Shown here piece by piece: positions 35,530 through 48,366 of a DNA stretch of 64,000 nucleotides (position 1 is its first letter; the number at the start of each line of letters is the position of its first letter). Position numbers and translations under genes: made by a program. Where the stretch lies: assembly GCA_026314275.1 (NCBI GenBank), contig CP111109.1, forward strand, positions 806,001 through 870,000, written 5' to 3'. This DNA comes from JAGOEY01 sp017997515. GTDB lineage: Bacteria; Pseudomonadota; Gammaproteobacteria; Burkholderiales; Burkholderiaceae_C. The notes beneath the pieces are model-generated. The model was not told the DNA's origin. It saw nothing but the letters and a program-made list of their open reading frames with translations, and did not search any database.

Positions 35530-35850
35530 ACTGCGCGCCAGCGCCAGCGCCAGCCCCTGCAGGCCAAGCGCAGCAAAGGCCCGCCGGGCTTCGTCCCCAA
35601 CCCCGTGGGGCTGGGCCGAGGAGCGCAGGAGGCGGCAGGTTGCCGCGCACCGCGCGGTCGGCGAGGACTGTCTGAGCGAAGCGAGTTCCGCAGCCGCCTG
35701 CCGACTCCGAGCACCGCAGGTTGCCCGAAGCGCAGCGCAGGGCCCCAGACTTCGGGTCGCCTTCTTTTGCTTACTTTTCTTGGCGAAGCAAGAAAAGTGA
35801 GTGCGCAGCCGGGCGCACTTCCCGGCCTCCGGCCTCAGCAAAGAGCAACC
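35530..35850. repeat. Non-coding, GC-rich repeat-like block with strong hairpin
   Basis: The gap 35322-35885 holds no convincing gene. After the two short repeats comes a block rich in GCGC/GCCGCC steps that ends in CTTACTTTTCTTG-GCGAAG-CAAGAAAAGTGAG (35770-35801), a long perfect stem-loop. I have the impression that similar blocks recur in Comamonadaceae genomes. Small frames on both strands look like composition artefacts. Confidence 0.45.
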
Positions 35851-35885
35851 CACCCAAATCAAGCAGACCCCACAAGAAGCAAACC

Positions 35886-37070
35886 TCACGGCCCCCCATA
35901 CAACCAAGGCACATCCAACAGCCTCTCCCCCAGCAGCCGAATCGACACATCCCGCCCCCACCGCACCGGCCCCACCGCATGAAAAATGCGCCCATTCCGC
36001 ACCGCCCGCGCCTGCACGCGCGCACAGCGTTCCCAACGGTTCAGCGCATACCGCCGCAGGCGCAGCGGAATTTCCACCGCATCCATACCCAGCGCATGGG
36101 CCAGCTCCGCAGCGTCTTCAATCGCCATGCCTGCGCCCTGCGCCAGGTAAGGGCTCATCGGGTGCGCCGCATCGCCCAGCAGCGCAACGTGGCCCTGGGC
36201 CATTTCGTCGGCGCTGCGCACGGGTGCACGCGCGTTCATGACCCACAGCCGCCAGCGCGGCAAGGCGTTCACCATGTCCTGCAGCGCCGGGCAGGTGCCC
36301 GCCAGCGCGGCCAGCAATTCCGGCGCGTTGGTGCTGTGGTCCCAGCCGTGCAAAGCTTCTGACCCGCCCGGCACCTCGCCGTGCACAAATGCCACCACAT
36401 TCAATGCGTCACCGCCGCGCACGGGGTAATGCACCACATGCAGCCGCGGCCCAAGCCACACCGTCACCACCTGGCTGCGCAGCGCGGCGGGCAGGTCGGC
36501 CTGCCGCACCAGCGCGCGGTAGGCCAGATGGCCAGTAGGGCGCGGCAGGCCGTCACCCAGCAACTGCTGGCGCACGTTGCTCCACAGGCCGTCAGCGCCT
36601 ACCAGCACCTCGCCCTGCATCGGTTTGTTGTTCTGGTCGGTCAGGGTGACGCCCAGGCCGTCGTCGGTGAAACTCTTGAACGAGCGCCCGAGAAACATGC
36701 CCACCTCGGCATGCTGTTGCACTGCCTGCAGCAGCAGTTGCTGCAGGTCCGCGCGGTGGATGGTGGCGTACGGCGCGCCGTACAGCTGCTCGGCGCGTTC
36801 CCCCATGGGCAGCACACCCAGCGTGGCGCCCGAGAGTGCGCTGCGCACCTGCAGCCGGTCAGGAAAAGCGGCCACGTCGGCCAGTGCATCCTGCAGCCCC
36901 CAGCCGTGCAGGATGCGGGTGACATTGGGGCCGATCTGGATGCCTGCACCCACCTCCCCCAGCGCGTCGGCACGCTCCAGCAAGCGCACATCCCAGCCCA
37001 CCCGCGCACAGGCCAGCGCAGCGGCCAAACCGCCAATACCACCTCCAGCTACCAACACCTGATTCATCAT
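35886..37070 (-). CDS. FAD-dependent aromatic monooxygenase (salicylate hydroxylase-like)
   Basis: 394 residues from the ATG at 37070. FAD fold GXGXXG as VLVAGGGIGGLAAALACARV, the DG motif GADGLWSNVRQQL and the GDAAHPMSPYLAQGAGMAIE motif, all typical of class A flavoprotein hydroxylases acting on hydroxybenzoates. The substrate is not decided. Lies 19 bp after glpD on the same strand, so probably cotranscribed, though a metabolic link with glycerol is not obvious. The same frame is open upstream into glpD without support. Confidence 0.88.
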   Translation of the reverse strand: MMNQVLVAGGGIGGLAAALACARVGWDVRLLERADALGEVGAGIQIGPNVTRILHGWGLQDALADVAAFPDRLQVRSALSGATLGVLPMGERAEQLYGAPYATIHRADLQQLLLQAVQQHAEVGMFLGRSFKSFTDDGLGVTLTDQNNKPMQGEVLVGADGLWSNVRQQLLGDGLPRPTGHLAYRALVRQADLPAALRSQVVTVWLGPRLHVVHYPVRGGDALNVVAFVHGEVPGGSEALHGWDHSTNAPELLAALAGTCPALQDMVNALPRWRLWVMNARAPVRSADEMAQGHVALLGDAAHPMSPYLAQGAGMAIEDAAELAHALGMDAVEIPLRLRRYALNRWERCARVQARAVRNGRIFHAVGPVRWGRDVSIRLLGERLLDVPWLYGGP

Positions 37071-37089
37071 GCCGGCATTGTGCACAGCC

Positions 37090-38643
37090 TCAGGTTGGCA
37101 GCTCGCAATACTGTTGGGCCAATGCCAAAAAATCGGGTAGCGCGGTGGGCAGGCCGGTTTCTTCAGCCAAGATTTCGGCCACACGCGGGGCCAGTGCAGC
37201 GGCCAGACGGGCGTCCAGGAACAGCAGGCGTGAGCGCCGGGCCAGCACGTCTTCCAGGGTGCGCGCATATTCATAACGCACGGCAAAACGCACCATGCCC
37301 TCGGTGAGTCCGCCGCCCAGCCAGATGTCGCCTCCGGGCAAGGCCTGCACCAGCGACTGCTCGGTGCCGTAGGCGTGCAAGCCGGGTGCATCGCTGATCT
37401 TGGGGCGCTGTGTCTCCACAGCAGCACCCGCGCCGATCAGGCGCAGGGTGGCGGTAGTGCCGGGCTTGCGCGGTTGCAGCAAGTGCGCGGCAAAACATTT
37501 GTCCAACACGTCCTCGGCCATCGCGCGGTAGGTGGTCCACTTGCCGCCCGTGACGGTGACCAGGCCGCTTTTGCTGACCAACACCGTGTGCTCGCGGCTG
37601 ATGCCCTTGGTGTTGCCACCATCCTCGTCTTGGGGCTTGACCAGCGGACGCAGGCCGACCCAGACGCTTTTGACATCGGCGCGGGTGGGGGCGCGGCTCA
37701 GGTAGCGGGCAGATTCGTTCAGGATGAAGTCCACCTCCTCTTTGAACGGGCGCGGCTCACGGGCCAAATCATCACGCGGTGTGTCGGTGGTGCCCAAAAT
37801 GACCTTGCCCAACCACGGCACAGCAAACAGCACGCGGCCATCGGCCGTTTTGGGCACCAACATGGCGTGGTCGCCCGGTAAAAACTCGCGGTCCACCACG
37901 ATGTGTACACCCTGGCTGGGGGCCACCATGGGCTTGGCGGCCCGGCCTGTGGCTTCGCCGTCTTGCTGGCGGAAGGCATCCACCCAGACGCCGGTGGCAT
38001 TCACCACGCAGTCTGCGCGCAGGGTGATCTTGGCGCCGGTTTCTCCGTCTTGGCAGTGCACACCCACCACTTTGCCGTCTTCATGCAGCAGACCGGTGGC
38101 CGCGCAGTAATTCACCAGCACCGCGCCATGCGCTGCGGCTGTGCGTGCCAGCACCAGGGCCAGCCGCGCGTCGTCAAACTGGCCGTCCCAGTACTTCACG
38201 CCGCCTTTGAGGCCTTGCGGCTGCACGGTGGGTAAATACTGCAGGGTTTTATCGTGTCCTAAGAATTCGGTGGCGCCTAGGCCCGCTTTGCCTGCCAGCG
38301 CGTCGTACATCTTCAAGCCGATGCCGTAAAACGGCGTATCCAACAGCTTGTACGACGGCATCACGAAGGCCAACGGCTGGGCCAAATGCGGTGCGTTTTG
38401 CAGCAGCGTGGTGCGCTCATGCAGGGCCTCGCGTACCAGGGCGATGTTGCCCTGGGCCAGGTAACGCACGCCGCCGTGGACAAGCTTGGTCGCGCGCGAC
38501 GAGGTGCCTTTGGCGAAGTCATGTGACTCCACCAGGGCCACGCTGAAGCCACGGGACGCAGCATCCAATGCAACCCCTAAGCCGGTCGCACCGCCGCCTA
38601 CCACCACTAGGTCGAAGCGGGCGGGCGCAGTCAATTGCGCCAT
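37090..38643 (-). CDS. glpD: Glycerol-3-phosphate dehydrogenase, aerobic (FAD)
   Basis: 517 residues from the ATG at 38643. Oxidises glycerol-3-phosphate to dihydroxyacetone phosphate at the membrane and feeds electrons to quinone. FAD entry FDLVVVGGGATGLGVALDA, then GTSSRATKLVHGGVRYLAQG and the GKWTTYRAMAEDVLDKC block. Together with glpK and the ABC transporter it completes the glycerol route. A terminator separates it from glpV upstream, so it has its own promoter in 38644-38740, where a CCCACC/GGTGGG hairpin also lies. Confidence 0.96.
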   Translation of the reverse strand: MAQLTAPARFDLVVVGGGATGLGVALDAASRGFSVALVESHDFAKGTSSRATKLVHGGVRYLAQGNIALVREALHERTTLLQNAPHLAQPLAFVMPSYKLLDTPFYGIGLKMYDALAGKAGLGATEFLGHDKTLQYLPTVQPQGLKGGVKYWDGQFDDARLALVLARTAAAHGAVLVNYCAATGLLHEDGKVVGVHCQDGETGAKITLRADCVVNATGVWVDAFRQQDGEATGRAAKPMVAPSQGVHIVVDREFLPGDHAMLVPKTADGRVLFAVPWLGKVILGTTDTPRDDLAREPRPFKEEVDFILNESARYLSRAPTRADVKSVWVGLRPLVKPQDEDGGNTKGISREHTVLVSKSGLVTVTGGKWTTYRAMAEDVLDKCFAAHLLQPRKPGTTATLRLIGAGAAVETQRPKISDAPGLHAYGTEQSLVQALPGGDIWLGGGLTEGMVRFAVRYEYARTLEDVLARRSRLLFLDARLAAALAPRVAEILAEETGLPTALPDFLALAQQYCELPT

Positions 38644-38740
38644 CAACGCAGAGCGCAGGGTTACCGAGGGGGGGATACGAGCGTCATAAAACTACATTTC
38701 ACCAATCAAACAATCCCACCAGATATGCTGCCCGGTGGGA

Positions 38741-38775
38741 TGAAAAAAGCCGCGTAGTACAGAGTCTACGCGGCC
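38741..38775 (-). terminator. Intrinsic terminator after glpV
   Basis: On the minus strand GCCGCGTAG-8-base loop-CTACGCGGC followed by TTTTTT. Ends the glpSTPQUV message. Confidence 0.85.
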
Positions 38776-38807
38776 CACTCCGGGCCTATTGCATCCCGGT
38801 TATTGCA

Positions 38808-40538
<1,731 letters not shown>

Positions 40539-40628
40539 GTCTCATCTCCTGATTGGAATGCCCCCATGGAACACAAAGGCTTGCTCGGCTCTGGGGGAAA
40601 TAAAAGCCGAATCCCGAAAACTATGTGT

Positions 40629-40937
40629 TTAACCTTTGCGCATGACCAGCGCCAAAATCGCCATGGACAGCACAAAACTGATCCAGATTGATGGGTCGCC
40701 ATCCAGACTGAACCACGCAGCAAACTTGCCACTCAGCCCGACAAAAATCAGGTTCACATACGCCGCGCTGAGCAAGCCGATGAACAAGCGGTCACCCCGC
40801 GTGGTTTCGATCGGCAAAAAGCCACGCCGCAAGGTGGTGGGCGACTTGATCTCCCACACCGTCATGCCTGCCAACATCAGCGCGATGCAAATAAAGAAAA
40901 CTGCGACCGGCAAGGTCCACGCCATCCACTCAAACAT
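40629..40937 (-). CDS. glpU: DUF2160 small membrane protein of the glycerol transporter
   Basis: 102 residues from the ATG at 40937, with GGAG 5 bp upstream; a GTG at 40943 has no room for a ribosome site. Three hydrophobic helices (LPVAVFFICIALMLAGMTVW; LFIGLLSAAYVNLIFVGL; WISFVLSMAILALVM). The family sits in glycerol ABC operons; its role is unknown, perhaps a permease accessory subunit. Confidence 0.88.
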   Translation of the reverse strand: MFEWMAWTLPVAVFFICIALMLAGMTVWEIKSPTTLRRGFLPIETTRGDRLFIGLLSAAYVNLIFVGLSGKFAAWFSLDGDPSIWISFVLSMAILALVMRKG

Positions 40938-40952
40938 AGACACTCCTTCGCT

Positions 40953-41757
40953 TCAAACTCGACCCATCGCAAAACCTTTTGCGATGTAGTTGCGCACAAA
41001 CCAGATCACGATGGCCCCGGGAACAATGGTCAGCACACCCGCCGCCGCCAGCGTGGCCCAGTCCATGCCCGATGCCGACACAGTGCGCGTCATGGTGGCC
41101 ACAATGGGCTTGGCGTTCACACTGGTCAGTGTGCGGGCCAGCAGCAGCTCGACCCAACTGAACATGAAGCAGAAAAACGCCGCCACGCCCACACCGGCCT
41201 TGATCAGCGGCAGGAAGATGGTGATAAAAAAGCGCGGGAAGGTGTAGCCGTCGATGTAGGCTGTCTCGTCGATCTCGCGCGGAATGCCGCTCATGAAACC
41301 TTCCAGAATCCACACCGCCAACGGCACGCTGAACAGCAAATGCGCCAGCGCCACCGCCAGGTGCGTATCCATCAGTCCCACCGTGGTGTAGAGCTGAAAG
41401 AACGGCAGCAAGAACACCGCAGGCGGGGTCATGCGGTTGGTCAGCAGCCAGAAGAACACATGCTTGTCGCCCAGGAAACTGTAGCGAGAAAACGCATACG
41501 CCGCAGGCAGCGCCACGGTGAGCGTGATCACCATGTTGATGCTCACGTAGATCAGGCTGTTGATGTAGCCCGAGTACCACGATGGATCGGTCAGGATGGT
41601 GCGGTAGTTGTCCCAGGTAAAGTTCTGTGGGATCAGCGAGAAGCTGGCCAAGATTTCGCTGTTTGTCTTGAACGACATATTGACCATCCAGTAGATGGGC
41701 AGCAAGGCGAAGACGATGTAGGCGAACAGAAAGATCGTCCGCTTCTGGAACTTGGGC

Positions 41758-41765
<8 letters not shown>
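40953..41765 (-). CDS. glpQ: Glycerol ABC transporter permease
   Basis: 270 residues with six predicted membrane helices. The cytoplasmic EAA loop, which contacts the ATPases, is FMSGIPREIDETAYIDGYTF. MalG-like half of the channel. Overlaps glpP by 8 bp, so the two halves are translationally coupled. Confidence 0.92.
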
Positions 41766-43717
<1,952 letters not shown>

Positions 43718-43718
<1 letters not shown>

Positions 43719-44794
43719 TAGATAGTCCCTTTGCGTGCTGGAGCGAGCAGCAAAGCGCCCTGCCCGTCAAACACATAAGCCTGGGTGGCGTGGAAGTACA
43801 AAGTCAAGGCCGTGCCCAGTTCAAAGTAATGCACCCCGGTGAGCTGGGCGACCAACTCGCCGATGGGCGTGGAGACGTGGACAAAAGTGTCGGAGCCCGA
43901 GATCTCGGCCAGCTCGACATGCCCATTCAATGCCACGTCGCCGGGGCGTTGTTGCACCCGCAGCGCACTGGCGCGCAGGCCCACCGTCAAGCCTCCGGCC
44001 ACGGTGGGCGGCAAGGCCAGTGTCAGCAGCGGCCCGGCCTGCAGTTGCACACCGCCCGATGCCGTCCGGCCCGCTGCCAGGTTCATCGGCGGGTCGCTGA
44101 AAGCCCGGGCCACACGCAATGATTTGGGTTGGTGGAACACCTCGGCCGTCGGGCCGTACTGCAGCAGTTCGCCCGCATCCATCACCGCCGTGTAGCCGCC
44201 CAGCAGCAAGGCTTCGCCCGGCTCGGTAGTGGCGTACACCACGGTGGATTCACCGGCGGCAAACAGCGAGCTCAACTCGTCGCGCAGCTCTTCGCGCAGC
44301 TTGTAATCCAGGTTGACCAGCGGCTCGTCCAGCAGCATCAGCGGAGCCGCCTTGGCCAGGGCGCGGGCCAGGGCCACGCGCTGCTGTTGGCCGCCCGACA
44401 GCTCGGCCGGATAGCGGTCCAGGAACATCTCGATGTGCAGCTTTTCGGCCAGTGCGCTGACTTTTTGGTCCATGTTTTTTTCGCCGCGCAGCTTGAGTGG
44501 CGAGGCGATGTTGTCACGCACCTTGAGCGACGGGTAGTTGATGAACTGCTGGTAGACCATGGCCACATTGCGTTCGCGCACCGGCTGGCCGGTCACGTCC
44601 ACACCGTCCACTTTGACCCGGCCGTGGGTGGGCACGTCCAGGCCGGCCATGATGCGCATCAAGCTGGTCTTGCCCGCCTGGGTGGCCCCCAGCAATACGG
44701 TGACAGCGCCGGGCTGGGGCGCAATGCCCATCTCGTACAGCCACGTCTGCGCCCCCACCTTTTTGCTGATGCCTTCTAAGCTCAACTGCATCAT
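43718..44794 (-). CDS. glpS: Glycerol ABC transporter ATP-binding protein with degenerate H-loop
   Basis: 358 residues. Walker A is unusual (GATQAGKTS), the signature LSGGQQQRVALARAL and Walker B LMLLDEPLVNLD are canonical, but the switch His is lost (YATTEPGEAL in place of xxTHDQxEA). First gene of glpSTPQUV, divergent from glpR with operator-like sites between them. A start three bases downstream is equally possible (MMQL). Confidence 0.93.
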
Positions 44795-44814
44795 GTTCCT
44801 TTACTGAAATGGAC

Positions 44815-44935
44815 TCAAATCTTCGAATTTGATAATTATTGTTCGTTTACGATTCTTTTTTCTCAGTAACAACCCTTGGTAGGTTCTTTGTCTTTCGTTT
44901 TAAAGTCGCCATGACGACATTTACCTAAAACGAAA
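44815..44935. promoter_or_regulatory. Candidate GlpR operators in the glpS-glpR divergent promoter region
   Basis: Three TTCG/CGAA-centred inverted repeats: TCAAAT-CTTCGA-ATTTGA (44815-44832); ATTGTTCGTTTACGATTC (about 44838-44855); and TTTCGTTTT...AAAACGAAA (44893-44901 with 44927-44935). E. coli GlpR, also DeoR-type, binds repeats with TTCG/CGAA cores. The gap is 145 bp and AT-rich. Control of both transcripts from here is likely. Confidence 0.6.
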
Positions 44936-44939
44936 CTTT

Positions 44940-45707
44940 GTGAATCCCAACCCCCGACAACTGCTGCTGCTGCATGCCGTGCAAGCCCAAGGCTCTCTCA
45001 CCGTGGACCAACTGGCCGAGAAGCTGGGCGTGACCCTGCAAACCGTGCGCCGCGACGTGCAGCGCCTGGCCGACGACGGCCTGCTCAGCCGCTTCCACGG
45101 CGGCGTACGCGTGCCCAGCTCCACCATTGAGAACATCGCCCACCCGCAGCGCGAGAACCTGCACGCCGAAGGCAAGGCCCGCATCGCCCGCGCAGTGGCC
45201 GCCGAGGTGCCCAACGATTGCTCGCTGATCCTCAATATCGGCACCACCACCGAGGCCATCGCCAAGGCGCTGATGCAGCACAAGGGCCTGCGCGTCATCA
45301 CCAACAACCTCAACGTGGCCACCATCCTCTGCGCCAACCCGCAGTGCGAAGTGATCATTGCCGGTGGCGTGGTGCGGGGCCGCGACCGCGGCGTGGTGGG
45401 CGAGGCTGCTATCGATTTCATACGCCAGTTCAAGGTGGACATTGCGCTGATCGGCATTTCGGCTATCGAAGTGGATGGCACCTTGCGCGACTTCGACTAC
45501 CGTGAGGTCAAGGTGTCACAGGCCATCATTGCCCACGCTCGCGAAGTCTGGCTGGCCGCCGACTGCAGCAAATTCAATCGCCCGGCGATGGTCGAAGTGG
45601 CCAGCCTGTCGCAAATTGACCGCCTGTTTACCGACGGCCCTGCGCCCGACCCCTTCCCCGCCCTGCTGCGCGATGCCCAGGTGCGTAACTGCATTGCCGA
45701 CGACTAA
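44940..45707 (+). CDS. glpR: DeoR family regulator of glycerol use
   Basis: 255 residues from GTG 44940; the only nearby upstream ATG runs into a stop. HTH near 18-55 (LTVDQLAEKLGVTLQTVRRD), then the sugar-phosphate isomerase-like sensor with LNIGTTTEAIAKALMQHKGL and the EVKVSQAIIAHAREVWLAAD helix. In this family glycerol-3-phosphate is the inducer. The glpK start is 6 bp downstream, and the ABC operon is divergent. Confidence 0.92.
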   Translation: MNPNPRQLLLLHAVQAQGSLTVDQLAEKLGVTLQTVRRDVQRLADDGLLSRFHGGVRVPSSTIENIAHPQRENLHAEGKARIARAVAAEVPNDCSLILNIGTTTEAIAKALMQHKGLRVITNNLNVATILCANPQCEVIIAGGVVRGRDRGVVGEAAIDFIRQFKVDIALIGISAIEVDGTLRDFDYREVKVSQAIIAHAREVWLAADCSKFNRPAMVEVASLSQIDRLFTDGPAPDPFPALLRDAQVRNCIADD

Positions 45708-45713
45708 GACACC

Positions 45714-47204
45714 ATGACCTACCTGCTCGCCCTGGACCAGGGCACCTCCAGCTCCCGCAGCATCGTGTTCGACGAGACCGGCCGCACGGTGGCCATGGCG
45801 CAGCTGGAGCTGCCGCAGATCTACCCGCAACCGGGCTGGGTGGAACACGACGTACTGGAAATCTGGCGCATCCAGCTGGCCACGGCGCGCGACGCACTGG
45901 CCAAGGCGGGCATCCCCGCATCGGCGGTGAAGGCCCTAGGCATCACCAACCAGCGCGAGACCACCGTGGTGTGGAGCCGCTTGACCGGCCAGCCCATCCA
46001 CAACGCCATCGTCTGGCAAGACCGCCGGGCCGAGCCCCTCTGCGCCGACCTGCGCGCACGCGGCCTGACGGACACCATCCAGGCCAAAACCGGCCTGCTG
46101 GTGGACGCGTACTTTTCAGGCACCAAACTCAAATGGCTACTGGACCATGTGCCCGGCGCCCGCACGCTGGCCGACAACGGCGAGCTGGCCTTTGGCACCA
46201 TCGACAGCTGGCTGATCTGGCAGTTGACCGCTGGCAAGGTACACGCCACCGACGTGAGCAACGCGTCGCGCACCATGCTGTTCAACGTACACAGCAACAC
46301 CTGGGACGCCGACCTGCTGGCCGCGCTGGACATCCCCGCGAGCCTGATGCCCACCGTGCAGCCCTCGGCATCCGTATTTGGCGAGGTGGATGCTGCCCTG
46401 CTGGGCCACACCATCCCCATCGGCGGTGTGGCGGGCGACCAGCAGAGCGCCCTGTTCGGCCAGGCCTGCTTCAAGGCCGGCATGGTGAAAAACACCTATG
46501 GCACCGGCTGCTTCATGCTGATGCACACGGGCGAGCGGTTTCAGACATCCCACAACGGCCTCATCACCACCAGCGCTGCGCAGACTTCAAAGCAACCACA
46601 GTTCGCCATGGAAGGCAGCGTGTTTGTGGGCGGCGCCGTGGTGCAGTGGCTGCGCGACGGCCTGCGTGCCATCCAGGGCAGCGGCGAGGTGCAGCAACTG
46701 GCGCAAAGCGTGCCCGACTCGGGCGGCGTGATCGTGGTGCCCGCCTTCACCGGCCTGGGCGCGCCCTACTGGAAGCCCGACGCACGCGGCTCCATCACTG
46801 GCCTGACGCGTGGCTCCACCCTCGCCCACATCGCCCGCGCCGCGTTGGAGAGCATCGCCTTCCAGAGCGCCGCCCTGCTGCAGGCCATGAGCCGCGACGC
46901 CATCAGCGCCGGGGGCGCGGCGGTGTCAGAGTTGCGTGTGGACGGCGGCGCCAGCGTCAATGATTTGCTGATGCAGTTCCAGGCCGACCTGCTGGGCATC
47001 CCCGTGGTGCGCCCCGCCGTCACCGAGACCACCGCCCTGGGCGCCGCCTACCTCGCAGGCCTGGCCACGGGGGTGTATGGCGGCACCGACGAGTTGGCCG
47101 ACATGTGGAAAGCCGAGCGCCACTTCCTGCCCACACTGGCCCCGGCGCGGGCGAAGGAGTTGATGGAGCGGTGGGAGCATGCGGTGCGGCAGACGACGCT
47201 GTGA
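45714..47204 (+). CDS. glpK: Glycerol kinase
   Basis: 496 residues. Phosphorylates glycerol to glycerol-3-phosphate. FGGY fold: LALDQGTSSSRSIVFDETGR at the ATP site, GITNQRETTVVWSRLTGQPI, WQDRRAEPLC, and FTGLGAPYWKPDARGSITGL near the C-terminal signature. Cotranscribed with glpR. No glpF facilitator lies nearby; entry is through the ABC transporter. A diverged copy of its residues about 350-420 remains at 47927-48070. Confidence 0.97.
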   Translation: MTYLLALDQGTSSSRSIVFDETGRTVAMAQLELPQIYPQPGWVEHDVLEIWRIQLATARDALAKAGIPASAVKALGITNQRETTVVWSRLTGQPIHNAIVWQDRRAEPLCADLRARGLTDTIQAKTGLLVDAYFSGTKLKWLLDHVPGARTLADNGELAFGTIDSWLIWQLTAGKVHATDVSNASRTMLFNVHSNTWDADLLAALDIPASLMPTVQPSASVFGEVDAALLGHTIPIGGVAGDQQSALFGQACFKAGMVKNTYGTGCFMLMHTGERFQTSHNGLITTSAAQTSKQPQFAMEGSVFVGGAVVQWLRDGLRAIQGSGEVQQLAQSVPDSGGVIVVPAFTGLGAPYWKPDARGSITGLTRGSTLAHIARAALESIAFQSAALLQAMSRDAISAGGAAVSELRVDGGASVNDLLMQFQADLLGIPVVRPAVTETTALGAAYLAGLATGVYGGTDELADMWKAERHFLPTLAPARAKELMERWEHAVRQTTL

Positions 47205-47282
47205 ACACGTTCTGAAACTCGCCTCGCCAGCCACACGCGTCCTGATGAACAATCTCGGTTAATTACTGGCAGAGCATCATTC

Positions 47283-47301
47283 GTGTCTACAATGTAGATA
47301 C
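47283..47301. promoter_or_regulatory. Operator/promoter candidate of the MazEF pair
   Basis: GTGTCTACA-A-TGTAGATAC is an inverted repeat with one mismatch and contains a -10-like TACAAT, 15 bp before the antitoxin start. Autoregulation by MazE-MazF is the expected use. Confidence 0.5.
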
Positions 47302-47316
47302 TTAATGGAGCTGATC

Positions 47317-47559
47317 ATGGAAGCAATTATTCGCAAGTGGGGCAACAGTCCGGCGCTTCGCCTGCCGATGTCTGTGTTGAAGGAGGCCGCAATGGGTGTG
47401 GAGCAAAAAGTAAACATTGTGGTGACCCGTGGGCGCATCGTGATAGAGCCATCGCAAAAGATTGAATATGACTTGAACGAGCTACTGGCTGGAATCAATC
47501 CTGAAAATGCGCATACAGAAGTCAGTTTTGGCAAACCAGTTGGCAAAGAAACGCTTTGA
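47317..47559 (+). CDS. mazE: MazE-like antitoxin (AbrB fold)
   Basis: 80 residues from the ATG at 47317 (GGAG 7 bp upstream; the ATG at 47305 lacks a site). The swapped-hairpin DNA-binding start MEAIIRKWGNSPALRLPMSV is classical for MazE, and the acidic C-terminus would bind the toxin. Overlaps mazF by one base (TGATG). Confidence 0.92.
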   Translation: MEAIIRKWGNSPALRLPMSVLKEAAMGVEQKVNIVVTRGRIVIEPSQKIEYDLNELLAGINPENAHTEVSFGKPVGKETL

Positions 47560-47903
47560 TGGTGACGCGCCGTTACGTGCCGGATTGTGGGGATGTCGTC
47601 TGGCTGGAGTTCGACCCGCAGGCCGGACATGAGCAAGCGGGGCATCGTCCCGCTTTGGTTATGAGCCCCGCGAGCTACAACAGCAAGACTGGACTCATGG
47701 TCTGTTGCCCAATGAGCACAAAAGTTAAAGGACATCCCTTCGAAGTAGTCGCTGAAATCGATGACATTGCCAGTGCGGTACTTTCCGACCAGGTCAAGTC
47801 GCTGGACTGGCGGGCGCGACATGCCAAGAAAAAGGCAGTTGTCTCCAGCGAAGTCATGGCGCATGTACGCGCAAAAATCAAAGCCTTGCTCCTGATTTCA
47901 TAA
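47559..47903 (+). CDS. mazF: MazF-like endoribonuclease toxin
   Basis: 114 residues. Signature DVVWLEFDPQAGHEQAGHRP and ALVMSPASYNSKTGLMVCCP, then QVKSLDWRARHAKKK: the PemK/MazF fold with the catalytic Arg/Thr-type positions. Cleaves mRNA at short sequences. With mazE it marks the left border of the accessory stretch. Confidence 0.92.
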   Translation: MVTRRYVPDCGDVVWLEFDPQAGHEQAGHRPALVMSPASYNSKTGLMVCCPMSTKVKGHPFEVVAEIDDIASAVLSDQVKSLDWRARHAKKKAVVSSEVMAHVRAKIKALLLIS

Positions 47904-47926
47904 CCCGAAAACTGAAGGCACTTAAG

Positions 47927-48070
47927 ACTGGAAGCCCGACGCACGCGGCTCCAGCGCCACGCTGGAAAGCGCTCACCTTCCAGGTGCCGCCCTGCTGCAA
48001 ACGATGGGCCACGACGCGATCAGCGCCGGTGGCACTGCAGTGTCAACAGTGCGAGTGGACGGCGGAGCCG
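47927..48070 (+). pseudogene. glpK: Remnant of a second glycerol kinase gene
   Basis: ACTGGAAGCCCGACGCACGC (from 47927) and the bases after it repeat the functional glpK at about 46771-46795 exactly. After an internal deletion, similarity continues with CTTCCAGgtGCCGCCCTGCTGCA and GATCAGCGCCGG, ending at GTGGACGGCGGAGCCG. About 80% identical by eye, out of frame overall and without ends. A diverged paralogue or recombination scar. Confidence 0.75.
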
Positions 48071-48100
48071 ATGTACTGAAGGCCATCAAGGAGAAGTTAG

Positions 48101-48328
48101 ATGTCCAAAACCGAAGACCCTGAAGTGCTGGAGTTCGAGGCGGCGCTGCTACGCAGCGTGGGCCAGGCTGTGCGTGGCGAGTACGCTGCTGTGCACACAC
48201 CAGAGCAGATCGCTGCGCGCAAGCGAGGCCGCCCGGTCGGCACGGTGAAAGCCAATGTCAAGGTGTCCACCACCATTCGCTTCGATGCGGGCGTATTGGA
48301 GGCGCTCAAGGCCACTGGACGTGGGTGA
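48101..48328 (+). CDS. BrnA-like antitoxin truncated by an in-frame stop
   Basis: 75 residues: acidic N-terminus, RKRGRPVGTVKANVKVSTTI and RFDAGVLEALKATGRG, the BrnA/DUF4415 ribbon-helix-helix pattern. The next codon is TGA where homologues have Trp; beyond it the same frame reads QSRTSDLLRVAITYWDWKLD, the expected rest of the domain. A single G-to-A change would create this stop. No BrnT toxin gene precedes it; the glpK remnant lies there instead. Probably an inactive orphan. Confidence 0.7.
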   Translation: MSKTEDPEVLEFEAALLRSVGQAVRGEYAAVHTPEQIAARKRGRPVGTVKANVKVSTTIRFDAGVLEALKATGRG

Positions 48329-48366
48329 CAAAGTCGTACGAGCGATCTGCTGCGGGTCGCCATCAC

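Noticed and set aside
35518..36036. 172-codon minus-strand frame near the GC-rich block
   Set aside because: Composition is Cys/Gly/Ala-rich and it overlaps the C-terminal coding part of the FAD monooxygenase in another frame.
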